This document shows positions 45,084-56,076 of a stretch of DNA of 64,000 nucleotides, piece after piece; the stretch's first letter is position 1; every line of letters begins with the position of its first letter. Source of the DNA: Cryphonectria parasitica EP155 (Eukaryota; Ascomycota; Sordariomycetes; Diaporthales; Cryphonectriaceae); assembly GCF_011745365.1 (NCBI RefSeq), contig NW_024468914.1:1076001-1140000 (forward strand). Direction: 5' to 3'. Under the pieces are notes generated by a model. That model was not told the DNA's origin. It did not search any database and worked only from the letters and a program-made list of their open reading frames with translations. The position numbers and the translations under genes are program-made.

Positions 45084-46834
45084 ATGACCCAAGGAGAAGC
45101 TGAAATTGGCCCCGTGTCAGCGGATCCCGAGACGCGCTCGCCCCAACAAGCTTTCCCATGGCACATCGGAATAGATCAAGACACGAGTGAACCCCAAGAT
45201 CTATGTTTGCTAGGACAATTCACTGCAATTTTCTTTTGGCTTTGCTAGCACTTCTCAATAAGAATGACTCCTGAAAAGTGATGTATTAATTCACTGACCC
45301 TCCTGTAAGGTCACTTGGGATGGACCAGATGACACTCTCAATCCGTTCAACTGGCCACAATGGAAAAAATGGGCAGTCACACCCCTCACTTCTCTCGGAA
45401 GCACGCTCACTATGATGTCCTCGACGGTAATCGCTCCAGCCCTGACGACCATGTCTCGGGATCTCGACACCAACGAGGCAACAACACAAATGACCTTGTC
45501 TATATTCGTGCTTGGCTACGTGTTTGGCCCCCGCCGCTCGCTCCATTGACTGAGATGTTCGGGAGAAAGTCAATCTGGATCCTTTCAGGTTGCTTCTATG
45601 TCATCTGGAATACTGTTGCTGGCTTTGCCCAGAGTAACGGTGTAGTGATTGCGAACTGTTTCCTTGCAGGGTTCGGAGCTAGTGCTATACATGCTGTGCT
45701 TTTGAGGTAATTCTTCTTCAACAACATATGGAGAGGCTCATAAGTGCATGAAATGGGGTTCAAACCCTGTACTCGCCGACTGTTGGACGAAGAAACAGCG
45801 TGGACGCTCTTTGGCCGAGCTGTGGGTTCTATTCTCGGCGGTGTGCTTGTACGTCTCCTATGCCACAAGTAAAATCTCAGAACATGGGGATGCCCTGAAA
45901 CAAACACAACTACTAAGTGAGCCAATGTTGGAGTGTGCTAATGGGGTAATATGGACTAGACTGGTATTGTTGGATGGCGCTGGAGTTTCTAGTTTTCGTC
46001 AATCGCAGATGCCGTTCTCATGTCCTCAGCAGTTTCATATTTCCAGAGACACACGCCGCTTCGATCCTCCATCGAAAAGCCAAGAATCTTCGCAAACAGA
46101 CAAGCCAGCCATACTACACGGCATACGAGCAGGAATACGAGTCTGTTGAGCATACCCTTGCCCCCAGCTTGGCGCGGCCTAGAAGACTGCTCATAACACA
46201 GCCCTTTGTCCAACTCATGTCCGTCTTCCTCACCTACAAATATGGAATTCTTTACATAGTGCAAAGTACTCTGGCGACCATGTTTATCAATCGTTATGAC
46301 CAGTCCAAAACTATATCCGGGCTACACTATATTGCCATCTGCCTCGGCTGCATGGCAGCATCGCAGGGCGGAGCACGCTTCATGGACCGGCTGTAGCGAC
46401 ATCTTAAGAGTCACAACAACGGCGAGGCTCAACCCGAGTTCCGTGCGCCCTTCATGATGCTCGGGGTGGTTCTCATCCCAATCGGCCTGTTCTGGTACGG
46501 CTGGGCTACCGAGGAGCGGGTGGTCTGGCTCGTGCCCGATTTTGGCTTGTCCGTCTTTGCATACGGCATCATCATCTCGACGCAGTCTATGCAGGCCTAT
46601 CTCGTGGACGCTAACCCGGAGCATGTAGCTAGCGCCACGGCGGCGAGCCAACTGCTCCGGAACATCACGGCGTTCGCCTTCCCGCTATTTGCGTCCAGGA
46701 TGTATTCTAGTCTTGGATATGGATGGGGTAACAGTCTTCTGACTTTTGTATGGCTCGGCTTGGGGCTACCTGCACCATTCCTATCGTGGAGATACGGTGC
46801 TGGATTGCGGGCAATAGGCAAGCAGCAGCGGTAG
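45084..46834 (+). pseudogene. Broken DHA1-type MFS exporter
   Basis: Pieces in different frames spell one 12-helix drug:H+ antiporter. ATG at 45084 opens a cytosolic N terminus with FPWHIGIDQDTSEPQD. After an intron ending near 45309 comes VTWDGPDDTLNPFNWPQWKK and the first helices to IFVLGYVFGP. A frameshift at about 45527-45545 moves the reading to PPLAPLTEMFGRKSIWILSG. After another intron, NPVLADCWTKKQRGRSLA is followed by a second frame change to AVGSILGGVLVRLLCHK and then a stop. The loop and second half (SILHRKAKNLRKQTSQPYY to SWRYGAGLRAIGKQQR) are open except for TAG at 46394-46396 after FMDRL. The helix-5 region between the two blocks seems deleted. So there are at least two frame disruptions, several stops and a deletion. 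It lies 523 bases upstream of the gentisate cluster in the same orientation. Confidence 0.8.
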
Positions 46835-47357
46835 AAAGCACAGTGGTAAGCTCAATAGAAAGTCATAGCTGTGGAAGAAGCCTGCACTATACACACAATA
46901 AAGTCATTGCTTGGTCATTCAGAGGTCGAGACATGGGTGTCCATCAATATGTGGCACAACATCGTCCGTTGCAAGAGGGGCGTGAGCTTCTACCCCTCCT
47001 CCCTCACCAAGCGTTGAGCAACATGCAACGAAGCCTGCAAGCCACTTCTTGGTACGAAATCGTAGAAAAAGGTGGTCAGTAAATCATATCACGTGCAGCC
47101 GTGAGTGGAAGGTGGAAATCAATATCTTGCCACCGCGCAGGTCGAGCGTGTGAGAGGTGCTAGACGCCGGCAGTCTTCCCTAACTCCGGGCCCTGCTCCC
47201 CGAAGTACTCTACCATAAAAATAAGCCGAGGGGTACTTCTGCACCTTTAGATTGCCTGAATAATTCTGGTTATGTTGCCATTGTCCTCATATTCAACCTC
47301 TATTAGGTACACATAGGCTTCAGTCAATTATCATCATCAACACCACCACCAGCAATT
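46835..47357. other. Promoter of the fumarylacetoacetase-family hydrolase gene
   Basis: 0.52 kb. CCG/CGG-rich elements at 47165-47190 (CGCCGG, CTCCGG) and an A/T-rich ATAAAAATAAG at 47214-47224 that could act as a TATA-like element. No gene. Confidence 0.45.
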
Positions 47358-48325
47358 ATGTCGGTCCCGTGGGAGAGACTCATCCGTTTCACTGCCGAGG
47401 ACGGCCGCGTGCTGCGCGGTGAGCCTATCCTCCCTAGTCCTGATTTCGACCTGGGGACGACAACAGAGGAGACGAAATTACAAGCCAAGATCATCAAAGG
47501 GCACGATATTTACGACACCACCGGTAAGACGGTGGTCACTGATGAGGTAGTCACGGTCAAGAAGCTCCTCGGCCCCCTGGCGCAGGCAGACGTGCCTATC
47601 CTCCGCTGCGTGGGCCTCAACTACGCCAAACACATCCGCGAGGCCGGCAGGAAGCCCCCTCCTTTCCCTTTCATCTTCTTCAAGCCCAACACGTGCGTGC
47701 ACGACCACGGCGCCAACATCGTGGTCCCCAAGATCGCCCAGGACGACCAGGCAGACTACGAGGGGGAGCTGTGCTTTGTTCTCGGCAAGGACGCCAAAGA
47801 TGTCTCCAAGGAGGATGCCCTGTCGTACATTGCGGCTTACACCGCCGGGAACGATGTGTCTTCCCGAAAGCTGCAGCGAGATCCTGCGTTTGCTGGCGTT
47901 GTACCTCAGTGGGGGTTCTCAAAGGGCTTTGATACTTTTGCCCCGCTTGGCCCTTGTCTCGTCAGGGCGGACCTGGTAGGAGACCCGAGCAAGTTGGACC
48001 TCTCTACGATTGTGAATGGTGAAATCAGGCAGCAAGAGTCTGTTAGTGACTTGTTGTTTGACTGTGCCTACTTGATTTCGTATTTATCGAGTGGGACAAC
48101 CCTTCAAGCGGGCTCTGTAGTTATGACGGGAACCCCAGGAGGTAAAGTCACCACCCCGAGGATCTTGCATACAACAATCTAGTTGAGAAAGCGCTAATCT
48201 TGTTATTTCTCGGTACAGGAGTTGGCATGGGCCAGACACCATCTCAGTGGCTTAAGCCTGGTGACCAGGTTGATGTGAAGATCAGCAAGATTGGCACTCT
48301 TCGAAACGGTGTGGAATATGCATGA
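47358..48325 (+). CDS. Fumarylacetoacetase-family hydrolase, probable fumarylpyruvate/maleylpyruvate hydrolase, two exons
   Basis: Exons 47358-48141 and 48219-48325 give 296 residues; the intron is 77 bases and the join restores [18 protein letters not shown]. The FAH catalytic domain starts near residue 75: [19 protein letters not shown], then [24 protein letters not shown] (Glu and Glu, with the later Asp forming the divalent-metal site), [13 protein letters not shown] and [14 protein letters not shown]. The first 70 residues form the usual N-terminal cap domain. Length is right for the FAHD1/fumarylpyruvate hydrolase branch rather than the roughly 420-residue tyrosine-pathway fumarylacetoacetase. 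The neighbours, an aromatic FAD hydroxylase and a gentisate dioxygenase, make cleavage of fumarylpyruvate (or maleylpyruvate) to pyruvate and fumarate (maleate) the most likely reaction; that step is inferred from context. Confidence 0.9.
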
Positions 48326-48970
48326 TTAATGGATGTAGGCGCATGATAGTGCTCAAAGTGTTAAAAACTCACAAAGTTATACCAAGGAGACTAGGAATTC
48401 CAAATGTAGCAAATGTCAGATTGTCACATGCTCCCTTGCTCCCCGGTTGCTTTAGCCCACGATTGTCATACTGCAGTAATTAGGTATGAATCGGCTTTCA
48501 AACAGCCTATAGAGTTGTTCACTGTATATGCAGGACTTACTAACCGGTCTAAGACCTCGGGCTCCTTTGTTACGTTCCGTCACATTTTGACCGAAATATC
48601 GTCCATAACAAGCCACTCGAAATGCTTTCAACTCTCACGGGACGCTATCTTGTTCCTATGAATTACGAATACCTTATCATTCAAACGCGATGTTGCTGCC
48701 GCCGCTAGGCCGGGGACTTAGGGAAGCACGAGATAGCATCACAGTTCTGGTCGATCTCAGACGAGGAACCCATGATCACTGGCTTTACCTAAAAGAATGA
48801 AATATTCACACACCTCGTCATCAGTTCCCACCCTGTTCCCTCCAACATCTCACCCCCTTCCAGCGTCTCGGTGATTGCGAGTGCCGATCCTGCAATTGCG
48901 TCTTTCCAAGTCATACAGCGCCGGCAGCCTTGTCTCAAAGCACGCAGCACCAGCCCAGCAACAGCCCAAT
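48326..48970. other. Promoter of the FAD monooxygenase gene
   Basis: 0.65 kb between same-strand genes. A CCG-rich group CTGCCGCCGCTAGGCCGGGG lies at 48696-48715. The frame remains open 5' of the monooxygenase ATG back to 48875 but has no ATG there. No other gene. Confidence 0.45.
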
Positions 48971-50806
48971 ATGCCGATGGCAACACCTCTCTCGGTGCTA
49001 ACCTTGCTCTCCAATGGGGATGCAAAGGCGGTGAAGGCAACCAACGGCAGCCTCGTCACGAGCGAGGACGAATCTGACAGCGAGGCTGAGGAACAGCCCA
49101 AGTACACGTCCACCTCGTATCCGTCGAATTGTCTGCAATTCTTGCAAAATGTTCCTGAATTGCACACGCGTCAGCATCGTGAGGTGAAACAGGCCAAAGT
49201 GAAGCTGGATATCCTCATTGTCGGTGCTGGCCTTGGTGGACTGGCTACGGCTGTAGCCTTGCGCAGGAGAGGTCACGATGTGACGGTTTTTGAGCAGGCT
49301 CCGGAACTCATGGAGGTGAGTTTCGTCAAAATCACAATATAAAACTCTTGAAAATTTTATGGCACATAATCTTCCAATCAGAGTATCTGACATTACAATA
49401 GGTCGGCGCTGGTATTCAAGTTCCACCAAATTCAGGAATACTCCTAAAACGATGGGGAGTTGCCCAGCGCTTTGCGAAATACGTCGTCCAGCCAGCTAAG
49501 ATGAATTTCCGGCGCTGGCAAAACGGAGCTTTGATTGGCGTCACAGACACCTCGCCCGAGTTCAGTGCAAAGTATGGGTCGCCTTACTATGTTGTGCACA
49601 GAGCTCATCTCCACAATGCTCTGTATCAGCAGGCCAGTGCGCTGGGAGTTAAGACGATGCTGAACAGCAAGGTGGACGAGTACAATCCAGAGACGGCCAC
49701 CATTATTCTGTCAGATGGGAGTGTCTTCCAGGGCGATCTGGTCGTTGCTGCAGATGGTACGTCGACTTGCTGGTGTCTTTGTTGATATTTTGTACACCTA
49801 TGGCAGAGTTATTACCGTGGTGATCTCTCATACTGACACTCATGATGCTGCAGGGGTGAAATCGCTCGCACGAGCATTGGTATCTCCTGGAGGAAGAGGG
49901 GTGCCGAAGCTCACGGGTTTTGCAGTATATCGCGCAACAGTTGATGTTGACAAGATGAGACCTTTTCCAGAGCTTGCTTGGATTCTGGAGAAGCACAACC
50001 TGAATCTCTGGTGAGCTATGAACTCAGCTATCTTATTACGTCCACAATCATCCTAATGATTTTTAGGGTTGGCGAGGACCGCCACGTGATGACCTACTCC
50101 ATAGCTGGCGGAAAGTCATTCAACATGGTCTTGTCCCACCGCGACAAAGGAGATCCTGCCACCTTCGGTCTGGAGGAGGATATCCTGGGTAATATGAGGA
50201 GGGAGTTTGAAGGATGGGATCCACAGTAAGCCAGCCAGTCGCTCTTGATTATTCATACCTGCAAGACCCAAACAAAATGCTAAGCTTGCTTTTATCAGAC
50301 TCACCAGAATCATTAGCCTGATAGACAAGGCACTGAAGACACCCCTAATGACCGGCTCTGCACTGGACAAATGGGTATCCAACTCCTCCAAGCTCATTAT
50401 CCTAGGTGACGCAGCCCACGCCATGGTCCCGTATATGTCCCAAGGCGCAGCGATGGCAGTCGAAGACGGCGCCGCCCTCGCTGTGGCCCTGAGCAAGATC
50501 ACGTCACCCAAGGAGGTCAAATTCGCCTTGAATGTCTTCGAGCAGGAGCGGATCAAGCGGAGCAGCATGATGCAGGAGGCGAGCATGGTAAACTCGATGA
50601 TCTGGCACTTCAAGGACGGGCCGCTCCAGCAGGCGCGGGATGCGGCCATGCGGCCTGAGGTGGACGGGAGGCATTTCCTCAGCAGTCCGAATCAGTGGAG
50701 TGACCCAGTCACGCAGAACTGGGCGTATGGGTATGACGCAGAGAAGGTGATGGAGGAGGCTTGGGACAAGGCGATTCATGATCTGATACTGAAAACGCAG
50801 AATTAG
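48971..50806 (+). CDS. FAD-dependent aromatic monooxygenase (salicylate/3-hydroxybenzoate hydroxylase type), five exons
   Basis: Class A flavoprotein hydroxylase using NAD(P)H and O2. Exons 48971-49315, 49402-49756, 49854-50010, 50067-50225 and 50299-50806 give 507 residues; all phases agree. The FAD Rossmann motif is LIVGAGLGGLATAVALRRRG (82-101), ending in the ribose-binding acid of VFEQAPELME. VGAGIQVPPNSGILLKRWG follows across intron 1. The second FAD motif is KLIILGDAAHAMVPYMSQGA (GD at 375-376), and the C-terminal LSKITSPKEV region is typical of the salicylate hydroxylase-like group. Unusual is an N-terminal polar extension of about 78 residues with an acidic stretch (SEDESDSEAEEQ), with no clear targeting signal. 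Beside a gentisate dioxygenase the logical role is making gentisate, by 5-hydroxylation of salicylate or 6-hydroxylation of 3-hydroxybenzoate; the substrate is inferred. The gene is convergent with the regulator gene, 173 bases apart. Confidence 0.93.
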
Positions 50807-50979
50807 AAACGGGATGAGCCATTGACAGTATGATACGGGCCAAAGACCAGACGCAAAGATAACATAGTGGTTTTGGAAACTATAATTTGATTTCTGCTAA
50901 TTATTGAAATATGGCTTGCCTATGCAGTACTTGTCCAGTGATGCGGAGCACAACTTCACGATGTGTTGATTGTTAACAA

Positions 50980-53900
50980 TTAGCAGAAGAGATCAGACTC
51001 TTGATTTCCCTCGGTCATACCACTCCATAGGGACGCCAAGAAGTCGTTCTCCCAACCTAGAGCACCGAGATCAAAGTGGCTGACATCGATTGGTATGGGA
51101 GCATACGAGTGAGGCACCCCGTATTGGTTGGCGGGCCTCGGAGTTTCCACCGTAGGCGTGCCCCCTTCACCATTACTCCTGAACGAGCCGTCTGCTTGTT
51201 CACCTTTGGAGTTAAATAAGTGTCAGCCTCATTTACACATTTGAACTCTCGAAGCACAGGTATGTATGGGTCAAAATTACTTACCCAGGAGATGCAGACA
51301 CTGGTTCAACGTTGTCGCAAACTTTGCACACTTTTCCACCATCTTGTTTCCATTGTCAATCAACGGCAAACATGCAAGTGCTGCTGCTAGTATCTCATTC
51401 AGGGCCTGGTCTGAGATGCCTGTGGCTTCGTAAGAAGTGGGCGCTTCTGGGCCGCTGACATGGTTACAAAGCATCAATGCGACGATCGTCAGTGTCGCAT
51501 TGAATGCTGCTCAGGTGTTAGTATCAGGAATTTTTGCTGTCAACCTCTTGTTTGATCATGTGTTGATACTCACTATAGTAAAGGGTAAACCACCACGCCC
51601 CAAGTAAGCCCCTCTTTGGCTCGGGAGAGTGCGTGAGCACATTGACAATCCCGATCAACTCGGACGCCGACTGGAAGCAGATGCTCTTGCTGCGCTGCCC
51701 AACTTGTCTCAACATCGAGTCCTCTGCATCGTAGCTCTGGCCCCGTTCGATGCTGGAGAGGTATAGATCCAACATCCGGCGGTGCGCAAGGATGCGGACG
51801 TTGTGATACCGCAAGGTGAGAACGACTCGGAACCTCTTCTCCGCGCTGAAGCTGTCGTCATTCCTTAGCTCTGCTGGTGTGACAAGACTCGAGAGTGGAC
51901 CCAGCGCGGCCTGCCATTCGAGCAGCTGATGTTCGATCTGGAGAATGCTGGCGGCGACAGGGAGGACACCGCCGTCCGGATCGCCAATATTGCATTTGTA
52001 GAGAATGTCGATTATCGTCCACATTATTTTGTAAAGAGTTCTAGCTGCAATGTCAGCTGCCAGTGTCTAATAATCTCATTCTTCGTTATTCTCACGGGCG
52101 AAACTGACATAGTATACACGAAGAAATCAGTACTGAGCATGACATCGTTGACCTTCATAGGGGCAAGAGTCTTGTCGCAGGCTTTTGGCAATGGGGTTCG
52201 AACATAAGATTCGGGAATGGCTGGAGGGCGGCCAAAGGTCATGCTGAGTGTTCTGGTAATTTCTGTGTCAATTCGGTTGCCACTTGAAGGGACAGAAATT
52301 GTGTGGGAAATTACCTGTCGAGAAGAATGCAGCCATACCAGGTCCTAAGACGCATCTCTTTATCCAACGGGGAATTGTCTTTGCAGAAAGAAGTCGAGTG
52401 CAGCCCCAGCTGGAAAGCCGCCTTCACAGCAAGACCATGCACGTTCCAGGTGGTCGTCGATCGATGTGTGCCTTGCAAGTATTGGCTCAAGAGCAGCATT
52501 GCCTGGACTGTTGTTGACCATAATAAATAATCAGTCGACGAGGCCTTTTCCTTATTGTCATGAGGTCACTTACCAGTCTCCAAGCTTGCACTATGCAACA
52601 TGCGATCCAGACATAGTGCCTTGGCACGCATATAGAAGACTTCCGCCCGGGCCGCCCTGTCAGAGGCAGTGATGTTCATGCTGGCAGAAGTCACCGTGGC
52701 CATGGTAAGAATGGCATTTAGCAGCCCCAGCCAGGACCGCCTGAACTTTCTGAAGTTATTCCTCTTCACCCGCTCATACTCATCCAAAAAGCTCGGGCCG
52801 TGCACAAAAGGGAACAGAGCTCCCGTGTCCACGAAGAAGCGACTGACGAGGGCGTCCATCTCCTCGTCAGGAGGTAGGGCGAGATAGTCGACGGCCCCAT
52901 CCACACTGCCCGCCTCGCCGTTGATCAGCCGTGTCGTCCGCACGTGGGGCGTGGAGGGCCGAGATACATCGAGAGAGGGCCTGTGGGGGATCTGCCGGTG
53001 CGACCTCGCGTCGGGGCCGAGGTGACGAGATGCTGGCCGCGATAAGAGGGCGTACATGGCTCGGCGGATATTGCGAGTGAATGCGATGTTCGATGATGGG
53101 CCTGCGGTGAAAGAAGAAGTGCTCAGCCATTGATAGTCTCTTCCCGAGTTTTTCCCCCCACCCTCCTCTTTCCCAAGATCGGCCACCATGAGCTGACACG
53201 TACCATAGTAACCAGAGTCCTCTTCCTTTGCGAATTCCATGGATCCCATACCATCGGTAGCATCAGGAAATTCTCCAAAGTCCTCGGAATCCACTTCAGG
53301 CACGGTGAGAGCCGACTGATACGTTGACATGCTGGCCCTCCGGTCGTTCATGATGGAGTCGCTAGTCACACTTCCGGTCCGGCTCTGTGTGTCCTTCAGC
53401 ATGCGCACGTCGCTCTCGAGCTGAGACAGGCGGGTCTCTACGAGCTGAAGAAACCTGGTAGACGTCCAAGCCAAAGGGAATGAGTTAGTCCAGACAGTCC
53501 GACGCCGTTGCAAAAGCACACCCACAACCATCACCTGGTGACCACATTCTCCTTCTCCTCCCCCTTTACCGCAGGTATCATCACTTACGCCCTTGGAACT
53601 GGAGTTGTCGCCGAGATGGGAGGAGATAAGTAGACGCATTCAATATTCTGTGCCTGACAACTAGAGCATTTCGGCCGGTAGCCATCACACTGTTCTCATA
53701 ACAATCCGTCAGCTCCCCAGAGTTCATGAAACTGTGTTGATGACAACGACAACAACAGAGGGAGATGAGAAAAAGGAGGGATAGAGACAAAAGAGGAAAA
53801 GAAGAAAAAGTTAGATCGCCCCCTTTTCCTTCCTCTTCTGTATCTTCTCCCTCCATTTTCTACCTCTTTTCTTTTCCACAGGCTAGTAGCCAAAAAAGAA

Positions 53901-54180
53901 AAAATTAAAAATAAATAAATAAAAAATGTGTGGGTGTAATAATTCAAAATTTGCTCTGTGGGCTGAGCCTTACGCGCGACTTCTTGCTCCTGCACGCACC
54001 ACAAGCGACGGGTATCCTGCGACGCTTCTGCGGCCTACGCGGAGTGTCCTCAGCTGTATCATTAGCAGCAACAGAGGCACCGGCCGGCGTAGGCATGGAG
54101 TCGAGATCCAGCGGGCCGCCGCCCGTATCCGTTTCGTCCTCGCCGCTCGTAGGGAGCGACACCCGAATGGAATCGGCCAT
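50980..54180 (-). CDS. Zn2Cys6 transcription factor with fungal_trans domain, nine exons
   Basis: Exons on the minus strand: 54180-53974, 53689-53589, 53454-53204, 53101-52574, 52507-52315, 52252-52109, 52040-51574, 51506-51285 and 51203-50980. The joined 778 residues close in every phase. The binuclear zinc cluster is perfect, C60-x2-C63-x6-C70-x6-C77-x2-C80-x6-C87, preceded by basic RRPQKRRRIP. A 284-base intron splits it between the second and third Cys. A short coiled coil (FLQLVETRLSQLESDVRMLK) follows for dimerisation. The middle homology region spans about 230-560 with MDALVSRFFVDTGALFPFVH, LRTWYGCILLDR and TLSMTFGRPPAIPESYV. The C terminus is acidic/aromatic and ends ESDLFC, a possible activation segment. 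The gene lies between the monooxygenase and the gentisate dioxygenase and is divergent from the latter, so it is the probable pathway regulator (inference). Confidence 0.93.
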
Positions 54181-54844
54181 TGAGAGCTCTCTCTCTCTCT
54201 CTCTCTCTCCCTCTCTCTCTGTGTGTGTATTTCTTTCCCCCAAAAATAAAGCTGCAGAGGATAGGAAGGGGAATGGACTGGGAAAGCCTGGTTAGCTAGG
54301 CTGATCTTCGCGGATCTAGGAAGTCGATAAGGAAGGGTCTGCCTGCAGAGTTGCTTTGAACGATTGAGTTAGGCAGGTAATTAGGAGAACTAGGTGGGGG
54401 GAGAAGAAAAATTCATGCTGCTCATGGCGGCCTTCAAGTGTGTTGAAGCCTCGACGGACTATCTCCCCGCACGTCATTCTGCTTTGCGTGTTGTCTGCTG
54501 GTGGTCGGTTGCTGTAGGGGCCGAACCGCCGGGATTACTACCCTATTTCCGAAAAGGGTTGATACATATTATGTGATGTCGTAGTAAGTTCGTGCATGAT
54601 CACTTCTTGGGGATAGGGAAGAAGAAAGACGAGGAGGGGGCTTGGTTACGACATAATAAGTAATAAACATCTATTCATTTGTGAATAGGTTCAGGCCTAC
54701 ATATTAGGTATAGGCTCATCACGGCGTTGCAAATCGAGCTGCGACCGTCTTTCTCACCATTTCTTTTCGCTTCTTTTCAGGATCTGGAGTAGCAGTGGAG
54801 TACCATCTGACCTGACCAGACGCGTGACGCCTTCAACCCACGGT
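54181..54844. promoter_or_regulatory. Divergent promoter of regulator and gentisate dioxygenase
   Basis: 0.66 kb shared by the regulator (minus) and the dioxygenase (plus). It holds the CT/GA repeat at 54187-54229 and a GC element CCGAACCGCCGGG at 54521-54533. The latter contains CCG/CGG triplets of the type bound by Zn2Cys6 dimers. Autoregulation is an inference. Confidence 0.4.
54187..54229 (-). repeat. GA-rich microsatellite in the 5' leader of the regulator gene
   Basis: An almost uninterrupted CT run on the plus strand, continued by a short GT run; on the coding strand of the regulator it reads CA then GA repeats ending 6 bases before the start codon. It is probably transcribed as part of the 5' UTR. 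Confidence 0.9.
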
Positions 54845-56076
54845 ATGGCGACAACCACACAGACGGAGGAGATCAAGGTCGAAGATGCGACCGAGGTCAT
54901 GCTGCGGCAGGCAGAGAAAGCACACACAAAGCCTCTCTGGCTACAGATGGCAAGGCTGAACCCGCCTCTGCCCAATCCCAAGTGTACGCCCCACCTGTGG
55001 AAATACGCCGACATCCGGCCCAGCCTTCTCGAGGCTGGCAAGCTTGTTCCGGAGCACCAAGCTGAGAGGAGGGTGCTGATGCTGATTAATCCAGCAAGAG
55101 GTATGATCCATAGGAAAGAAGAGGAGAGAAAAGGAGGGAAGAGGGGAAAAAAAAGAAGATCAGAGAAAGAAAGGAGAGAGAAACAAAGACCAATGACAGC
55201 AAACATTCTGACATAAAAGCTTGGAACCTATTCAAGATGCCCCCTTCACGACAGACACCCTGTACGCGGGCCTACAGCTGGTAATGCCCAACGAGACAGC
55301 CAAGGCGCACAGGCACGTAGCCTTCGCCATGCGGTTCATCATCGAGGGCCAGGGCGGCTTCACGGCGGTGCACGGCCGGCGCATCCGCATGCAGAGGGGC
55401 GACGTGATCCTGACGCCGACCATGAACTGGCACGACCACGGCAAGGACGGCTCGGGCCCCATGATCTGGCTCGACGGGCTGGATCTGCCCAATTTCCAGC
55501 ATTTCCCCGTGCATTTTGTTGAGCAGTTCTCGTCGCCTCGCTATCCGGCCGAGGACGTCGACACGTCGGCCTCGCCGCTGGTGTTTCCCTGGAGCCGGAT
55601 GAAGGCGGCGCTGGACGAGGTGGAGGGGGACTCGGCTGAGCTGCGGTATCTTCACGAGGACGGGAGACAAGGTAGGTAGTGGTCTCTCTTACTTATTGCC
55701 CTCGGATTGAAAGAGAGAATCTAGTCGAAAGCTGACGAAATGTGGGGGACAAAATGCTACAGTGAGCAGAATCCTCGGAGGCTCAGCGGCCCGTATCAAT
55801 GCGGGCAAGACATCGCCTCGCGTGCAGGAGACGGCATCATCAGTCTACCATGTGATAGAGGGATCAGGATACACGACCATTGGAGATGTGGAGTATCGAT
55901 GGGAAAAGGGCGACACTTTCTGCATTCCCTCGTGGTATCCCTTCCAACACTTTGCTGGAGGTCAAGAGGGGGATGACCCGGTGTACTTGTATCGATTCGA
56001 CGACAAGCCCATGCTGACCTCTCTGGGGTTCTACCGGACGTCGGATACGGATGTTGAGACCCTGGTGTCGAATTGA
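54845..56076 (+). CDS. Gentisate 1,2-dioxygenase (bicupin), three exons
   Basis: Fe(II)-dependent ring-cleavage enzyme converting gentisate to maleylpyruvate. Exons 54845-55100, 55237-55671 and 55763-56076 give 334 residues, close to the usual 340-370. Bicupin features: PLWLQMARLNPPLPNPKCTP in the N-terminal region, TDTLYAGLQLVMPNETAKAH with His110 and His112 in AHRHVAFAMRF, and His151/His153 in NWHDHGKD. The second cupin reads SSVYHVIEGSGYTTIGD, with KGDTFCIPSWYPFQH and a C-terminal strand ending TSLGFYR. The iron ligands of the first cupin are all visible. Intron 1 is placed with its acceptor at TTCAAG (ending 55236) because only this join keeps phase and yields INPARDAPFTTDT; the AAG acceptor is unusual. 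Adjacent hydroxylase, hydrolase and regulator genes support a gentisate pathway. A maleylpyruvate isomerase gene is not seen. Confidence 0.93.
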
